Shown one piece after another: positions 30,162 to 42,362 of a stretch of DNA of 64,000 nucleotides. Below the pieces are notes generated by a model, which worked only from the letters and a program-made list of their open reading frames with translations, did no database searches and had not been told where the DNA came from. The stretch's first letter is position 1, and the number at the start of each line of letters is the position of its first letter. Made by a program: the position numbers and the translations under genes. This stretch comes from Endocalyx cinctus (Eukaryota; Ascomycota; Sordariomycetes; Amphisphaeriales; Apiosporaceae), in contig BCKC01000005.1 of the NCBI GenBank assembly GCA_001600455.1, positions 3,658,001 to 3,722,000 on the forward strand. Reading direction: 5' to 3'.

Positions 30162-33090
30162 TGGCGCGCGCTTCGGATACCCTTTCTGGTGGTGCGCCCT
30201 GCTACGCGATGGTGAACGTTGGTCGTTTTGGACGGAGATAATTTGTGGGTTATAGTCGTATGCTGCTTCATGCAGGCAGAAATGACTGGCCAGGGAAGAA
30301 GCGCATTGAAACGACTACAGGAATCGTAGGCGTGCGGATAACGAGTAAAATCCCCGCGTCTTGGTCCACACAAAACAAAACAAATTTTCGAGGAATGCTT
30401 GTGGGTAACAGTGGGATGCTGGAGAAGATGCAGAATGAAATAGTGTATTATTAAGGATATAAAAACCTCGTCATTCCTCGGTTACTTCATAACCGAGTTA
30501 AAAAGCGCCGGCTCAGGGCCATGTACGACAAAGGGAATGGCTGAGAGGAACTTTCGGGTGTGACATAGATCTGTAGTTGGAATCTTACTATGATATTGGG
30601 AAATCATATTGAAATCTACTATCGAATTACTGTTCAGATATAGAGTAACAAAAAAAAAAGATCTGTAATATACCATAATTTAGCTGGTTATGAATGTTTT
30701 TGATATTTTCATTTGATATAAATAAGTAGGGAGTATGTTCTCGGAAAACACGCGTCATCATAGATCACTTGATCATCAGAAACCTTTCTCATCATAGAGC
30801 ATTTATAAAGATGGAAATGTGGCATGGTATGGGATTTGAACTTGGGACTTACTACTGGTTAAGTAGATGGGAAGAGGAGTTGCTCATGGCTGTTGCACCA
30901 CTTGTATTTTGTTAGTTGGAATGCCTAGTATTAATTATATTCATAAGTCTTATCCTTTAGTGGTAGTAATTGATTATGTCGTCGATGATGTCGTCAATAA
31001 CTAAATTCCAGTTTTGGAGAGGGGGGGAGGAAGGGGGGGGGAAGTAAGTGAGGGGAACGAGGAGCTTCAAAACCAGCCTCGTACCTATTCTCCTCGTCTA
31101 AATTCTGGCCAGCAAAGCCATAGGATAAGCCGAACTAGCTTCAACGCACTTCTGCTCCCGGGACTTCTCAAGGATGTGTCAACGAGTTTCCACTGCTGTC
31201 GCGTGTCCATTGCGATCTTCTTCGCCGTTTGGACCGTCTCGTTGACGATGTTCCATGGAACAGAGGTTGGATTATAAAGGTTGGCAAACGTATTTGTTCA
31301 ATAATTGAAAATTCGTCATTTTTAAGTCTCCTCCATCCGGTCAAGCAAACCATTGCATTTCTTTAGGTGGGATATAGTACAGTACATATGTGTGCAGGTA
31401 CCGGAATATTCAGAGCGATGACTGTAGCGTTTAATTATATGTATACATACATGATAAAATCATGCTACAGTACCAAGTTCCAGCGTCAATATCAGAGCCA
31501 GGCATAATAACGATAGCGAAACACGCGTCTTAGTTAGGCAGAAACGTGCAGTATGAAAATGAGGTGATGATATGAGTTCGGATTATTGGGTCCACGTGGG
31601 AGTTGCGGGGATCGAGTTGTCCAGGAAGTGGCTGCACCGGCTGGTCAAGGATGGATTCTAGGAGTATAATAAGTTTATGATACGATACCATAATAAAATA
31701 AACCCCTAAGTAACGTGATGAGTAGACTGGAGTAGGAGAGTTCAACGTTTTGGACATACATCAATTAGTAGACGTGACAATCCAATAGCAGAAGATGCAT
31801 ATGAACAATAGCTTAGAGCTTGACCGAATAAATCCGCGTCTCGTGGTTATATTTATATATCTCCATTGCGTTAATACACCTTCACATCCTCAATGAGAAG
31901 TCTATATATAAAATCTAAATAGTCTAAATTCCCCTATTCAACACCCTCCCTTATCTTCGCGTTATTAACGCAATCCTGCCACCTCAAAAGTTTCATGTAC
32001 AGCGTCTCCACGCAGGCGATCACCACGATTCCAGCGTCCAAACCAATCCACACGCCTTTACAAAACTATCTTTAAAAGCCTTTAAATACATATTATTCTG
32101 CATAGGTACATAGTTCAAAACTTATTATATAATAATACCACAATAATATTATAATGAATAATTCAAGTTACAGTAAAAGTTATAATATAAACTCAGGACG
32201 CTTTATGGGCTGTAAGCTCACCTTTAGTATTCTACATATACTCGACGGGAAATTTATAGCTAGAAGCGAAGACTTCTTTATATGATATCGACTTATGGTA
32301 TTCACATGTTCTTGGGCGTCTAACAAATGGATATGCCAGATTCCTTAGCCGCAGGTTCCTGCACTAATAACTGTAAATCGGGATATTATTCAACGAGAGA
32401 ATCGCGCGAACACTGTTCCCATCCACGTAATCGAATTTATTTCGCGTTCAAACTTTCATTCGGGACGCTCGAGGATGTTCTCACATATCAGAGTTAATAT
32501 ATAATTCTACCTTGTATATTTTCATATAATGTTGGCCTAATTATGAGATGCTTAGCTGGTTCCCAGATGGGAAATTCGGATAGGGCGGTAGAAATTCAAG
32601 TTCAGGTCTCTTGGATATATTCGTTCAAATGCCCCTAGTCTCCAGATATTCTGGCTCCTGAGATTTCAGGGGCTCTCCCTATATGTCTACTGCATGTATA
32701 TAGATGCATATCTACTTGTGTGTGTATATCAGAACTTGTATCTTCTAGCTTTCAAGTCTATCACGGAAACAATTACCTTATTTGAATACCATAGTTAATA
32801 AACCTTCATGAGTAAGTAAGAAACTTGAACCTATAATTGTTTTCTCCTTTTATTTTGGACGCATTCAAGATGAAACGTCGGGGTAAAAAGTCATGTGACC
32901 ATAATGCTACCCTGGCTCCAGCGGCTGACAGCTTAACGTCTTACCTTACGATTTTCGTCGCTCCGAATCGTGAAATCAGGCTGTAGGTCTGTTTCTCAAC
33001 TTTTTTTTTTTTGTTGGATTGGATTGGATTGGATCGCATACCATCTTTTAAACTCTGTTGACACTGCCATTATAATTGCCAGGAAGGAAG
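30162..33090. other. Gene-poor intergenic region
   Basis: About 2.9 kb with short random frames only. It holds the diverged repeat copy at 32170-32235 and a T-tract with an attgg repeat (ggattggattggattgg) near 33015. The 200 bp before 33091 should include the promoter of the CorA-like gene. Confidence 0.45.
32170..32235 (-). repeat. Diverged third copy of the inverted-repeat arm
   Basis: Matches the outer part of the right arm (27224-27280): ACAGTAAAA, AAACTCAGG, GGGCTGTAAGCTCACC and AGTAT are shared in order, with several transitions between. No second arm or transposase is visible nearby, so this is a solo relic. Confidence 0.65.
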
Positions 33091-36000
33091 ATGAGTCGAG
33101 AGCATGCATGCCTCAGCGATGAGCCGCATGATTCGATTACTGATTTTCAGGTGCATCTGTTTGGGTGTCTCGAATTTTGTGATCGCGAAAAGTTTTTCAC
33201 CATTGACCACCCGTTCTGGATGAGACGTGGAGATACCAACACTTTCGTCAGCCGCGAAATAAACAAGAAGAAAGAAACATATATCAAGCAGCTTCAGCTC
33301 GTCGAAAGAGTACGAAAATCTATTCTTGAGGAGCCTGAAACGAGTAGCTTGGTGAAGGAAACTGAAATCAGCAGTGGTCAATGGCGGCTTTCCTCTGTTT
33401 ACCAGAAGAATCTTCCACATGTCCGTCACTGGCGATCGTCTTTAGGGAGAAGGAATGGAGTCCCAAATATGCCCTCGACACTTGAAACGTCGGGAAAAAA
33501 CGAAGAAGAAGATTACAGCCCTGAGAGTCATTTTCACGTCTCGGTCCTGGGCTTCGAACAAGGAGTTCCATGCGGATCAGCGCACCCATCTCTGACTGGC
33601 AGTTTCCCGGATCAGACCATCAGTGTCAAAGACTTATTGTTTAGCCATGAGATCGACTTCGGGGATACAGAGAAAAACTTACTATACAAATACCACGTCC
33701 TTGATGACAATATTCAGAGTTTCCATATACCCTCGAATAACATGGACGTAAGTATTTTAATAATTTTCGATTTCAACTCAATTATATCAACTCTAACATA
33801 TTATATTAGTGGGCGGAGGTAAGTTTTCTTGCAGACGTTATACTAGAAGCCGGTAGAATAATACGTTGACTCTTTTCCAGCGCGCAATTGCGGCCTGTTT
33901 TGGTAAAGATAGAGATACTCTTGTAAATGATAAAGACTTTCGATCTGAACCCTCGAGAATCCTGAGAGAGTCTCACTGGCGTGGCCAATTCCATGAATCT
34001 GAACTCAATCCTAATTCTAGATTCATGCGCCCTTTTTGTGGTTCATTTTCCACGGAAGCGCCTCTATGGGTCCGGGAGAGTAAGCGAGGAAATAATACTG
34101 AAAAGCCAACAAATGTGGTCTTATTTGTAAGTCAGTATCCATTCGGACAAGAATAGCATGTTACTTATTTATAGCAGATGCCCTATCTACACTGGGAAAT
34201 TTCAAAGCAGCTGAATTATTTCTCTAAAGAAATTAATCGACTACAGACGGAAAAGAAGAAGAGTTTGGACCAGGACGAGGCTAATTGGAGACAAGAAGGT
34301 CGAGAGAAAAGATCAGGCTTACCAAGATCTGAGTATAGATGGAAACCTCGACAGGGTCTGCGGCGCTGGGAGCGAGACATGCACAATCCTGCCCTGACGT
34401 GGAATCCTCCGAAAAACCCAAAGCTGCAGACTTTTGCTCAGTTGGTAGGAACAGCGTTTCCCAAAATAAATTTCGAGCCACGCCCCGTTCAGAATCCACT
34501 TGGTAAATATCTGCTAGCCTCTGCACGGCTCTTCGAAGCAATGAGAAATTATCGAGAAAAGAAGCTTTTCGAAACTTATCTATTTTCTCCCAGTCCGATC
34601 CACCCTCGTCGGACACTTGATCAAGGGTATTTTACGAAACTAAGCAGCACTCGCACAAGAGATCGCGACCAGGTCGTATACAGGGCGACAACTCCTGCTC
34701 CGAAATCAATACACAGATTTGATCAAAGCACCAATACTTGGACGGGTGGGATACACGACGAGTTCTGTCAAACCTGCAGGGATAATATTCGCATGATTTC
34801 TCGAGTGGTCATGGTGGACCAGCTATGGATGTGGATACTGGACGAGCGAACGATCATTACTTGCTTCCCCTCACGTTACGGCGTTACACACAAGAGTGAC
34901 GATGGTTCCAGCGTGTACGAGACGATCAAAGGGCGACTCATTCAGGAGCGTCGCATTACTACCGCGTTTGACATCGCGCTGGTGATTCTAGATGAATGCT
35001 CCAATACGTTCTTTAGTCGCACAAAAGATTCTACTAGTCAACCACAAGTCTTAGATGCTTTCGCAGAAGCGATCAAGACGGTTGTAAGTATTCTTCTGGT
35101 AGTACTTTCTTTGTATATTATAGAAATTCGTTAACATTGGTTTCAATTGCATATAGTCTCATAAACAGACAATCGAGTCACAAGCGTTATGGGCGTGGAT
35201 CGATCAAGCGCGGAGATACAGTCGGGGAGCAGGGCCCCTTCCTGACGTTAGCGCAACATCATATAGAATCGGGATAGAAGGCGAGCTTGAAAAAGAAATA
35301 GACGACATAGTCGAAGAGTTGGAGATTATGATATCCATCAACCGGAGCCAGCTAGACGTCATAAAGCGATTCCAACATCAGGCGAGCCACATCTTAGATC
35401 CTGCCTCCACCCAACTCGACTTACCCTTTATGTATCGGAAAGAGCGGTCTTCCAATACCTTTAATCGATTCATGTTCGATTCTGGCGAGTTACTGGTCAA
35501 GGTGAACGAACGGATCAGTCACCTCGAAAAACTTTTGCGGAGCGCCTTGGACGCGGCAGCACGGGTAAGTATAGTTTCACACAGTCAATACTAATTGTAA
35601 TATCTGTAAATCAGGAATTCTTCTCTAACGTATTATGCTGTAATTAGGTCAAGGACTTATCGCTCCTGAGACAACAACAAGACAGCGTCGTCCAAGCACT
35701 CGAAGCTACGAAACTTTCTCACGAGTCTATTAACCAAGGGCGCGCAATCATGGTGTTTACCGTCGTAACGATCATATTCGTACGTTTTAGTTCTTATTGT
35801 TACTATACCGTATCAAACCACCTCTGACAACCGTCAAATTTAGTCACCACTTTCCTTCTTATCCAGTATATTCGGGATGAATAACAGCGACTTCGGCGAC
35901 AACCAGATGTCTGTCGGCGACCAACTGAAGCTCATATGTAAGTTATTAAGGTTGAGTTATTAAATTTCGTATTTTTTTTTATTTTATTTCAAAGTTACTA

Positions 36001-36188
36001 AAAGCATCAAAATTGAATTTACCACAGTTCCTATATCGGCCGGCATCGTGCTTCTCGCACTAACATTCGCCAGCGTTCACGTGCAGCGATCGTTACTGCT
36101 ATATTACAGGCGCACCGCGAATGCGATAAGGATCGGGGTTTATGTGCTCGCTGGTATTTTGGTAGCAGCCTTCACCTTCTGGTGGTAG
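33091..36188 (+). CDS. CorA-like Mg2+/divalent metal-ion transporter, fungal long form
   Basis: Predicted membrane metal-ion channel of the CorA/ZntB superfamily. Eight exons (33091-33747, 33810-33818, 33881-34126, 34178-35083, 35157-35564, 35648-35779, 35844-35937, 36028-36188) join exactly in frame to 870 residues. Exon 2 is only 9 nt and encodes Trp-Ala-Glu, giving the family-like segment NNMDWAERAIAA. A long soluble N-terminal region is followed by a coiled region (SRSALDAAARVKDLLSL style) and three C-terminal hydrophobic stretches. The first ends in SFLSSIFGMN, with the CorA signature GMN at residues 797-799. Ion choice cannot be read. Such proteins are numerous in filamentous ascomycetes and often poorly conserved in the N-terminal half. 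Confidence 0.9.
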
Positions 36189-36799
36189 TGAGGTGTTAAG
36201 GTGCAATACCAGCTGATAATGCAAGTATTAATTATTTACTTAACTTTGGTTTAGGGATAGATCTCGGTCTTAATCTATATTGCCTGCGCCTCTGATAATT
36301 GAAAATCTTCACGTCATTTCGTTTCTATGTGATGGATAAAGAGTATTAATCCATAAGGGCTATGTATGGAAGACATGAAACATAATTGAGTGATTAGAGA
36401 AGATTGCGTGGAGTGTTTGATATACTCACGGAATGAGTGGATCTGATGCTGTGTAGTTGATAAGTCATTATTTTACGTAGGGGTCACCGGATAACGAGTA
36501 GAAAATCATAACTCTCGTGATGATTCACACTAACTTCTATCATAGTAACTATAAGAGCAACCCAACTGTGCCTTGTAGAGTCAAAACGATACTTGACTAC
36601 TTCTTCACCACGTCTAAGAAGCTATTATCAAATCCATTATTTTTGAGACAACGGCGACCATCAAGTTAATACCATGCCTTTAAATGGATCGCGCCTCGGG
36701 GACATGTCCGAAATCCTCCCTTCCCAACTTTACGGCTCGCGCCGGGATGACTTCGTCATGCCCGCCGTCGCGTCATCAATACAAACTTCAGCCACTCCT

Positions 36800-36942
36800 C
36801 TGCCTTCACCTCTACCTCTGCGTCTTCCTAGGCCTTCTCCTCCTCCAACTCCACCTCCAACTCCACCTCCTCGACCGCTTAGTCCTCGGCCCCCGCCACC
36901 ACGTCGACCTACGCCACCACCTAAACCTAAGCCAACCTCTTA
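36800..36942 (+). repeat. CT/CCA-rich low-complexity block
   Basis: Imperfect repeats of ccacctccaactc and cctctacctctg. They give a proline-rich frame (starting ATG at 36674) and a leucine-rich frame in parallel. Both frames being open reflects composition, not coding. Confidence 0.6.
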
Positions 36943-37174
36943 ATTCTATCGTTCCGCGTTTTTGTCGCGCCGTAACAGCACGTACCGTGTTCTAGGAAAA
37001 TTCGCGGGTAAAAATATGGCTTGTCGTAGGGCCCCTATATGTGGTGTGTAGTTATATCAGAAGTTGGGGTGCAAAAAAAAAAGAAAAAAGAAAAGCTCGA
37101 CGTGTTTAGAATCTAGACCGGCATCGAGATTTGAGGCTTTTTAAGCCACCCCGATCTATCAAGATTCGGAAGGT

Positions 37175-37209
37175 GAGCTGAGCTGAGCTGAGCTGAGCTG
37201 AGCTGAGCT
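37175..37209. repeat. (GAGCT)n pentanucleotide microsatellite
   Basis: About seven tandem copies of gagct, each copy overlapping the self-complementary AGCT core. It is next to a GC-richer segment in otherwise AT-rich spacer. Confidence 0.9.
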
Positions 37210-38415
37210 CGAATTCGCCTTGGCGTTGAGGGGTGTGGCTTTTTAGCTGGAAGGCCTACGGGGACCGACCGAGCGGAATAAGCGCTACGCCCGTATCGTG
37301 GGCCGGCGCCTACAGGTCACGTATGATTTTCTGTTCATTCGGGGCGAGGAAGTAATTGTGTGAGTTATTAGGGTAATGATATTGGCTCGTTGAGAGATAT
37401 TATTACTTTTTTTTTTTTTTTTTTTTTGGGTCTGCTAAATGTTCCTAACATCAGGCGTAGTAGAACTTATAAGAATAATAAAATATGCTCTTTTCTTCTG
37501 CTGTTCATCGGACATCAAGGTCCGGCTCTATGTTTCACTTACTTAGACCGCTTCACTTACGCGCCCTAGATGCCTCTCGTATAGGATAGCTGCATGAAGT
37601 TATTTATATAGAAGGATTAGATAGGTAGCGGGCCGTACAATATCGATATTACTCTTTTCTTTTATTTCCTTTTCGGGGTTGAACTATTAGGCTTAGACTT
37701 ACCGAAGGACAACGGCTTTAGTGAAATAGTATACCAAACGGAAGAGAATGGCGCCATATGATTGAATGCGGTGCAGTTAAAAATGGCTACGTATAAATAA
37801 ATATATGAATGTATATGGATATACTTGTCGATGTTGATTTCGGCACTCGGTTGTCAAAAGAGGCCCACAACATGATTAGGAGCTATTATTAGGAATAACA
37901 GGTAAAACTAGTGGAAAGTAACTAAGATTAGGTACTTCTTCCCGGGGTCCTTGATATTATCATGATTACATGCGGTATTAACTTAGATATTTAAATCGAT
38001 GAACATCTGTAGGTAAATCGTGAAAAAATCCCATCTTTCAAAGAAATGAGAGGTTTGATGAAATACTTGAATAGGATGATTGTTGATAGATATTATGATA
38101 CGATATACTCATAGGCTCATAGCAGCCATAGTTTGATGTCGGAAGAAGCTCAGGATTTGTCAAAAAGGCAGGTTTCACTGGTTTTCCTGGTAAGATTGCC
38201 TTTGCTTCGGGTACCCACTTGAAGTGACCTAATCGGTTCCGAATAACCGATGGATTTTTTAGGGTAGATTAAGCTTGATGTAACTTAGTACAGTACCTAG
38301 CAGCCTAGGCCCTAGGCCGCTAGGCAAGTACTCAGGTACCTACTTAGGTAGGTATGCTTTAATGCTTTATATTGTACGGAATATAAGGTCAACTGTTTAC
38401 AGGATTTGAGACGAG

Positions 38416-38450
38416 TTATACACTAATTCCGGTGGAGAGTTAGTGTATAA
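38416..38450. other. Perfect 11-bp inverted repeat (hairpin)
   Basis: TTATACACTAA and its exact complement TTAGTGTATAA are separated by 13 nt. No gene end lies close enough to call it a terminator. It may be a relic of a small transposable element. Confidence 0.6.
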
Positions 38451-39975
38451 GAGCTATACTAGGCGGCCTCAACCAGAAGTACTACAACTACTTAAGTATG
38501 TATGTGATGATAAAATCGGATTCCAAAGCTGTAAGCGTAATACAACATGCTATGTATATACTTAAGTACATACCTACATAGTATCGAATCAAACTTGATA
38601 TTGTTGGTTAAAGGATAAAGGTAGTGCTTATCACTTTTTAACTTGGGGCTGTATTAGTTCCCAGCTGCGCCTCAATGGAATATACAGTTGGTAATGGCAT
38701 ATTCAAATACCCAGGCCTTAAGTTTCGATTTGCCCAATCGTTACCTACGACGCCGATCCGATGCATCAGTTTCCGCACCACCCGGTCATCCGCAACAGCC
38801 ACATAACTGTTTATACTGTTTATACTGTTTCAGAGAAGTCAAATGCGACAGTTATGGTGCCAAGACCACGCAATGCGCGTGCGTCACGTCACCTCCTTTA
38901 CCTTGTCGATCATCCAATCAGTTCTTCTTAACTTAAAGGAATCAATTCCATCCTGATTCTTTCGAGGGAAAAGAAAAAGATGCCCTTCGAATATTCTCTC
39001 ATTATTCCACTATTTTGTTCGGAGTTTTCATATTATTCTTCACAAAAAAGAAAACCGAAGCCCCTCTTTGGTCCTAGCAGGGAACAAGGAACCAACCAGG
39101 AATCTAATTAATTCATCACTGGATCCATTCCCCAGCATTGGCATCGCCACGCCTATTCCTAGTACTGGGTTTAATCTGTCGTACTATTTATTCTTTAAGA
39201 CTAAGTACTGTCATAGTATACATAAACCTGCTTCAGCTGGGCTGAACCTGAACCCCTTCCCCCTTCTTTTTAGGGAGACTAATAATATATCTTCGTTTTT
39301 TTTTTTTTTTTTTTTTTTTTTTTATTACCGTCTATCTTCTTTTCCTCATCATATACTACGGAGTATACACTATTCCTTTGATTTCAGATACTTTCCTACG
39401 TTTCACTACCAGTTTCAATAACCAGTCTATAAGTCATTGTGTACCTCTCTACATAGTATTCTCTCTATCTTCACGAACAAGGGAACGGAAATTAAAATCA
39501 TACACTACATATAACAACGCTTATGATACCCACCTTTTTCTTCTCTTTTACCTTAACCTTCTCTCTTTCTTGATTTAGTTCTTAGGACGGCGTATACATA
39601 TACATACATTATACATATATCCATTAGAATTTCCACGTTGCCCAGCGCCCAGCTTGCCCAGCTTTCTATTAGCGTTGTAACCTAAATTTATTGACGATCT
39701 GCCAAGAAGTCGCCGTCGACTTGAGGTCGGAGGGTCGCCTATTCTTTATTGCTTCCTTGACTCCCTTACCAATCGGTTTATCCCCCTAGTTTTACTACTT
39801 AATATATTGCTACCTATTCCAATTTATTTTTATTTGTGTTTTTTTTTTATTTTTCTACATTTCTCCAAAAAAAATAAATCCAATTCCCCATATATTCTTT
39901 CATTTTTTGGAAGTTGTCGGTGTTTTTCTTTTTTTAAACATCCGTTTTGTTGTTGCCATTTAAGTCGTTTTAATT

Positions 39976-41532
39976 ATGAGGAACGTCGCTACCTTCGCGA
40001 CAAGTTCGCTTCTCATCTCGGCCGCGTCCGCCCAAGTCGTGCAATGGGATATCGTCAGAAGAGAGACTTCGCACCCGAAGCTCACGAGGCGGCAGGTTTC
40101 CGATGGCACCGTGCAAGAGATTATCACCAACGAGAAGAACCGTGGCGGATACTTCACCTCCGTTCAAGTCGGCACTCCTGGTCAAAACCTGACTCTGCAG
40201 TTAGATACCGGATCTAGTGATATCTGGGTTCCTTCGAGCAGCGCCTCCGTCTGCAGCAGTAGCTCGTCTTCGAGTAGCGGTTGCACCTTCGGTTCTTGTA
40301 AGTCCATATATCAAAAAGCGAAGAGATAGAAAATTAAACTTGGATTGCTAATCAAAAATTGCCATTTCTAAATAGATGACTCGGATTCGTCAAGCACATT
40401 TAAGGTTGTGGGGGAAGATCAATTCAAGATTTCTTACGTCGACGGAAGTGGTTCGGAGGGCGATTATATTACCGAGACTTTTGAAATAGGTGGTGCCACG
40501 TTGACCAACGTAACCATGGGACTCGGCTTGGACACGGACATTCCGTACGGTCTCTGCGGTATAGGATACGCTACCAACGAAGCTATCGTCAGCACGGAGC
40601 AGTCCCTGGACGCGGCTTACGATAATCTTCCCGTCAAGATGGTGAACGAGGGTCGGATTAAGACGAACGCCTATAGCTTGTGGTTGAACGACTTGGACGC
40701 GAGCACCGGTAGTCTTCTCTTCGGCGGTATCGATACGGAGAAGTACATGGGCGACATCATGCGACTCAACATCCAGTCCGATTCTCGAACGGGAACCACG
40801 TTGAAGACCTCTTTCATCGTGGCCATGACCACCCTCCAGGCCGTATCCTCTTCGGGCACGGACTCGCTTACGTCGACCACGTACCCGGTGCCGGTGGTGC
40901 TCGATTCCGGCACCACCTTCAGCTACCTACCGCAGGACATGGCGGAGCAGGTATGGACGGAGGTGGGCGCCATCTGGAGCTCGCAAGCCCAAGTGGCCGT
41001 GCTGCCGTGCTCGATGGAGAACAGCAAGGGATACTTCTCGTTCGGGTTCGGAGGCTCGGGCGGACCGACGATCAACATCACGATGGACGAGCTCGTGCTC
41101 CCCTTGACGACGGGCGACGCGATCCAGTTCACGAGCGGCCAGTACTCGGGCCAGGACGCCTGCCAGTTCGGCATCCAGAACTTCTCGTCGACCCCGTACC
41201 TCCTCGGCGACACGTTCCTGCGATCGGCCTACGTGGTCTACGACCTGACCAACAACGAGATCGGCCTCGCCCCGACCGACTTCAACTCGACCAAGACCAA
41301 CATCGTCCCCTTCGCCAGCAAAGGCGCCGAGATCCCTTCCTCGACCGCGGCGCCGAACCAGGCCGAGATCTCGAGCCTATCCGCCCCGTCCACGCCGAAC
41401 TACGACGCTAGCAACGGGTTCTCCGACGGCAGCACCAGCGGCGCCGCTTCGACGCTGGATAGCCCGCATATGGCCGTCGTGGGCGCTACCTTGATATTCG
41501 CTTGGTTTGGCGGTGCTTTACTTCTACTCTAA
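39976..41532 (+). CDS. GPI-anchored aspartyl protease (yapsin/OpsB-like)
   Basis: Secreted pepsin-family endopeptidase expected at the cell surface. Two exons (39976-40297, 40376-41532) give 492 residues. A signal peptide (to about residue 19) and a short propeptide ending in a basic pair (LTRR, residues 36-39) precede the mature enzyme. Both catalytic motifs are present: DTGSSDIW with Asp77 and LDSGTTFSYLP with Asp284. A Ser-rich loop follows the first motif. The C-terminus is Ser/Thr/Gly-rich and ends in a hydrophobic tail (VVGATLIFAWFGGALLLL), the layout of a GPI-anchor signal. Family length and layout match fungal OpsB/yapsin-type proteases. Confidence 0.93.
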
Positions 41533-42362
41533 GAAAACAACAATTATATATATAAGTATATATCCATATACATAAATATCCAATATTTTAAAATGAAAAG
41601 TTGAAAGAAAGATTAATGTGATAAGGTATTATGATAAGATCAACTGCCGGCGTTAGATGATTTGGGATATATTGTATTGTTTTTTTTTCTTGTCGCCTTT
41701 GGGTTATATATATATATATATATACCAGTACATGTTGGCTTTAAAGCGGGCATTATGGATATTGTGTCGGTGTATTTATTTTGAACTACGCTGAAGAGGT
41801 TAATCTAAACGAATTTTTAAATAACCTTCTCTTCTATCTTTTTTTTTTTTTTTTTTCATAACAGTAAAATGAATCTCAAATTATAACGCGATGAAATAAT
41901 ACGAGATACATATATATATATGTCGTTGAAATTAGTTTATCAAGTATTCCCTGAAGGATTCTGGCTGCATCTTCAATTACACAAACACCGCTGTGTCACT
42001 TACCACTTAGTAGTTGGTATAAATGCATAATTAGGGGTCTTTGCAGAAGGATTGTGAAATACGGATTTTTGATTCGCTGATAATGAATGGTATTCTTAAA
42101 TGTGATTGATTAGCCAAGCTAAACCCCAAAGAAAAAAATTGATAGGAAGCTTCAAAAATTCGAGCGACTTTTCTCTAAAAAAGGTCATCGAATTTTTTAA
42201 ATTCTTTCTTTCTCCTTATTATTGTGCTGTATATAGAGGGAGAGTAATTGATTTTTCATTCTAGATCATATAGACTGACTGATTGATTTTCTTTCATTTA
42301 TATCTCGTTATTCTCTCGTCTTTGTTTAATTTCTATATCTATTCATTTTTTTTTCCTCCAAG
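41533..42362. other. Spacer with microsatellites and T-tract
   Basis: Holds an (AT)n run near 41708-41724, a T-tract near 41839, and the T-rich 5' flank of the MEF1 gene. No gene seen. Confidence 0.5.

Larger units (their letters stand above)
36189..39975. other. Intergenic region with simple repeats and a hairpin
   Basis: A 3.8-kb stretch with no convincing gene. It includes a CT/CCA-rich low-complexity block, a GAGCT pentamer array, T-tracts at 37408-37427 and 39298-39322, an 11-bp hairpin at 38416, and the CT-rich 5' flank of the protease gene. Confidence 0.5.

Noticed and set aside
30820..30905. tRNA-like stretch on the minus strand (T-loop-like GTTCAAATCC)
   Set aside because: T-stem and acceptor stem do not pair and no A box is seen; could be a tRNA-derived repeat relic, not a tRNA gene.
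36674..36943. ATG-started proline-rich frame of 89 codons
   Set aside because: Lies in a CT/CCA simple repeat where a second frame is also open; no neighbour or splice evidence.
38688..38936. 82-codon frame with several Cys residues
   Set aside because: Cys spacing does not fit a Zn2Cys6 or zinc-finger motif; the region holds a small repeat of ctgtttata.
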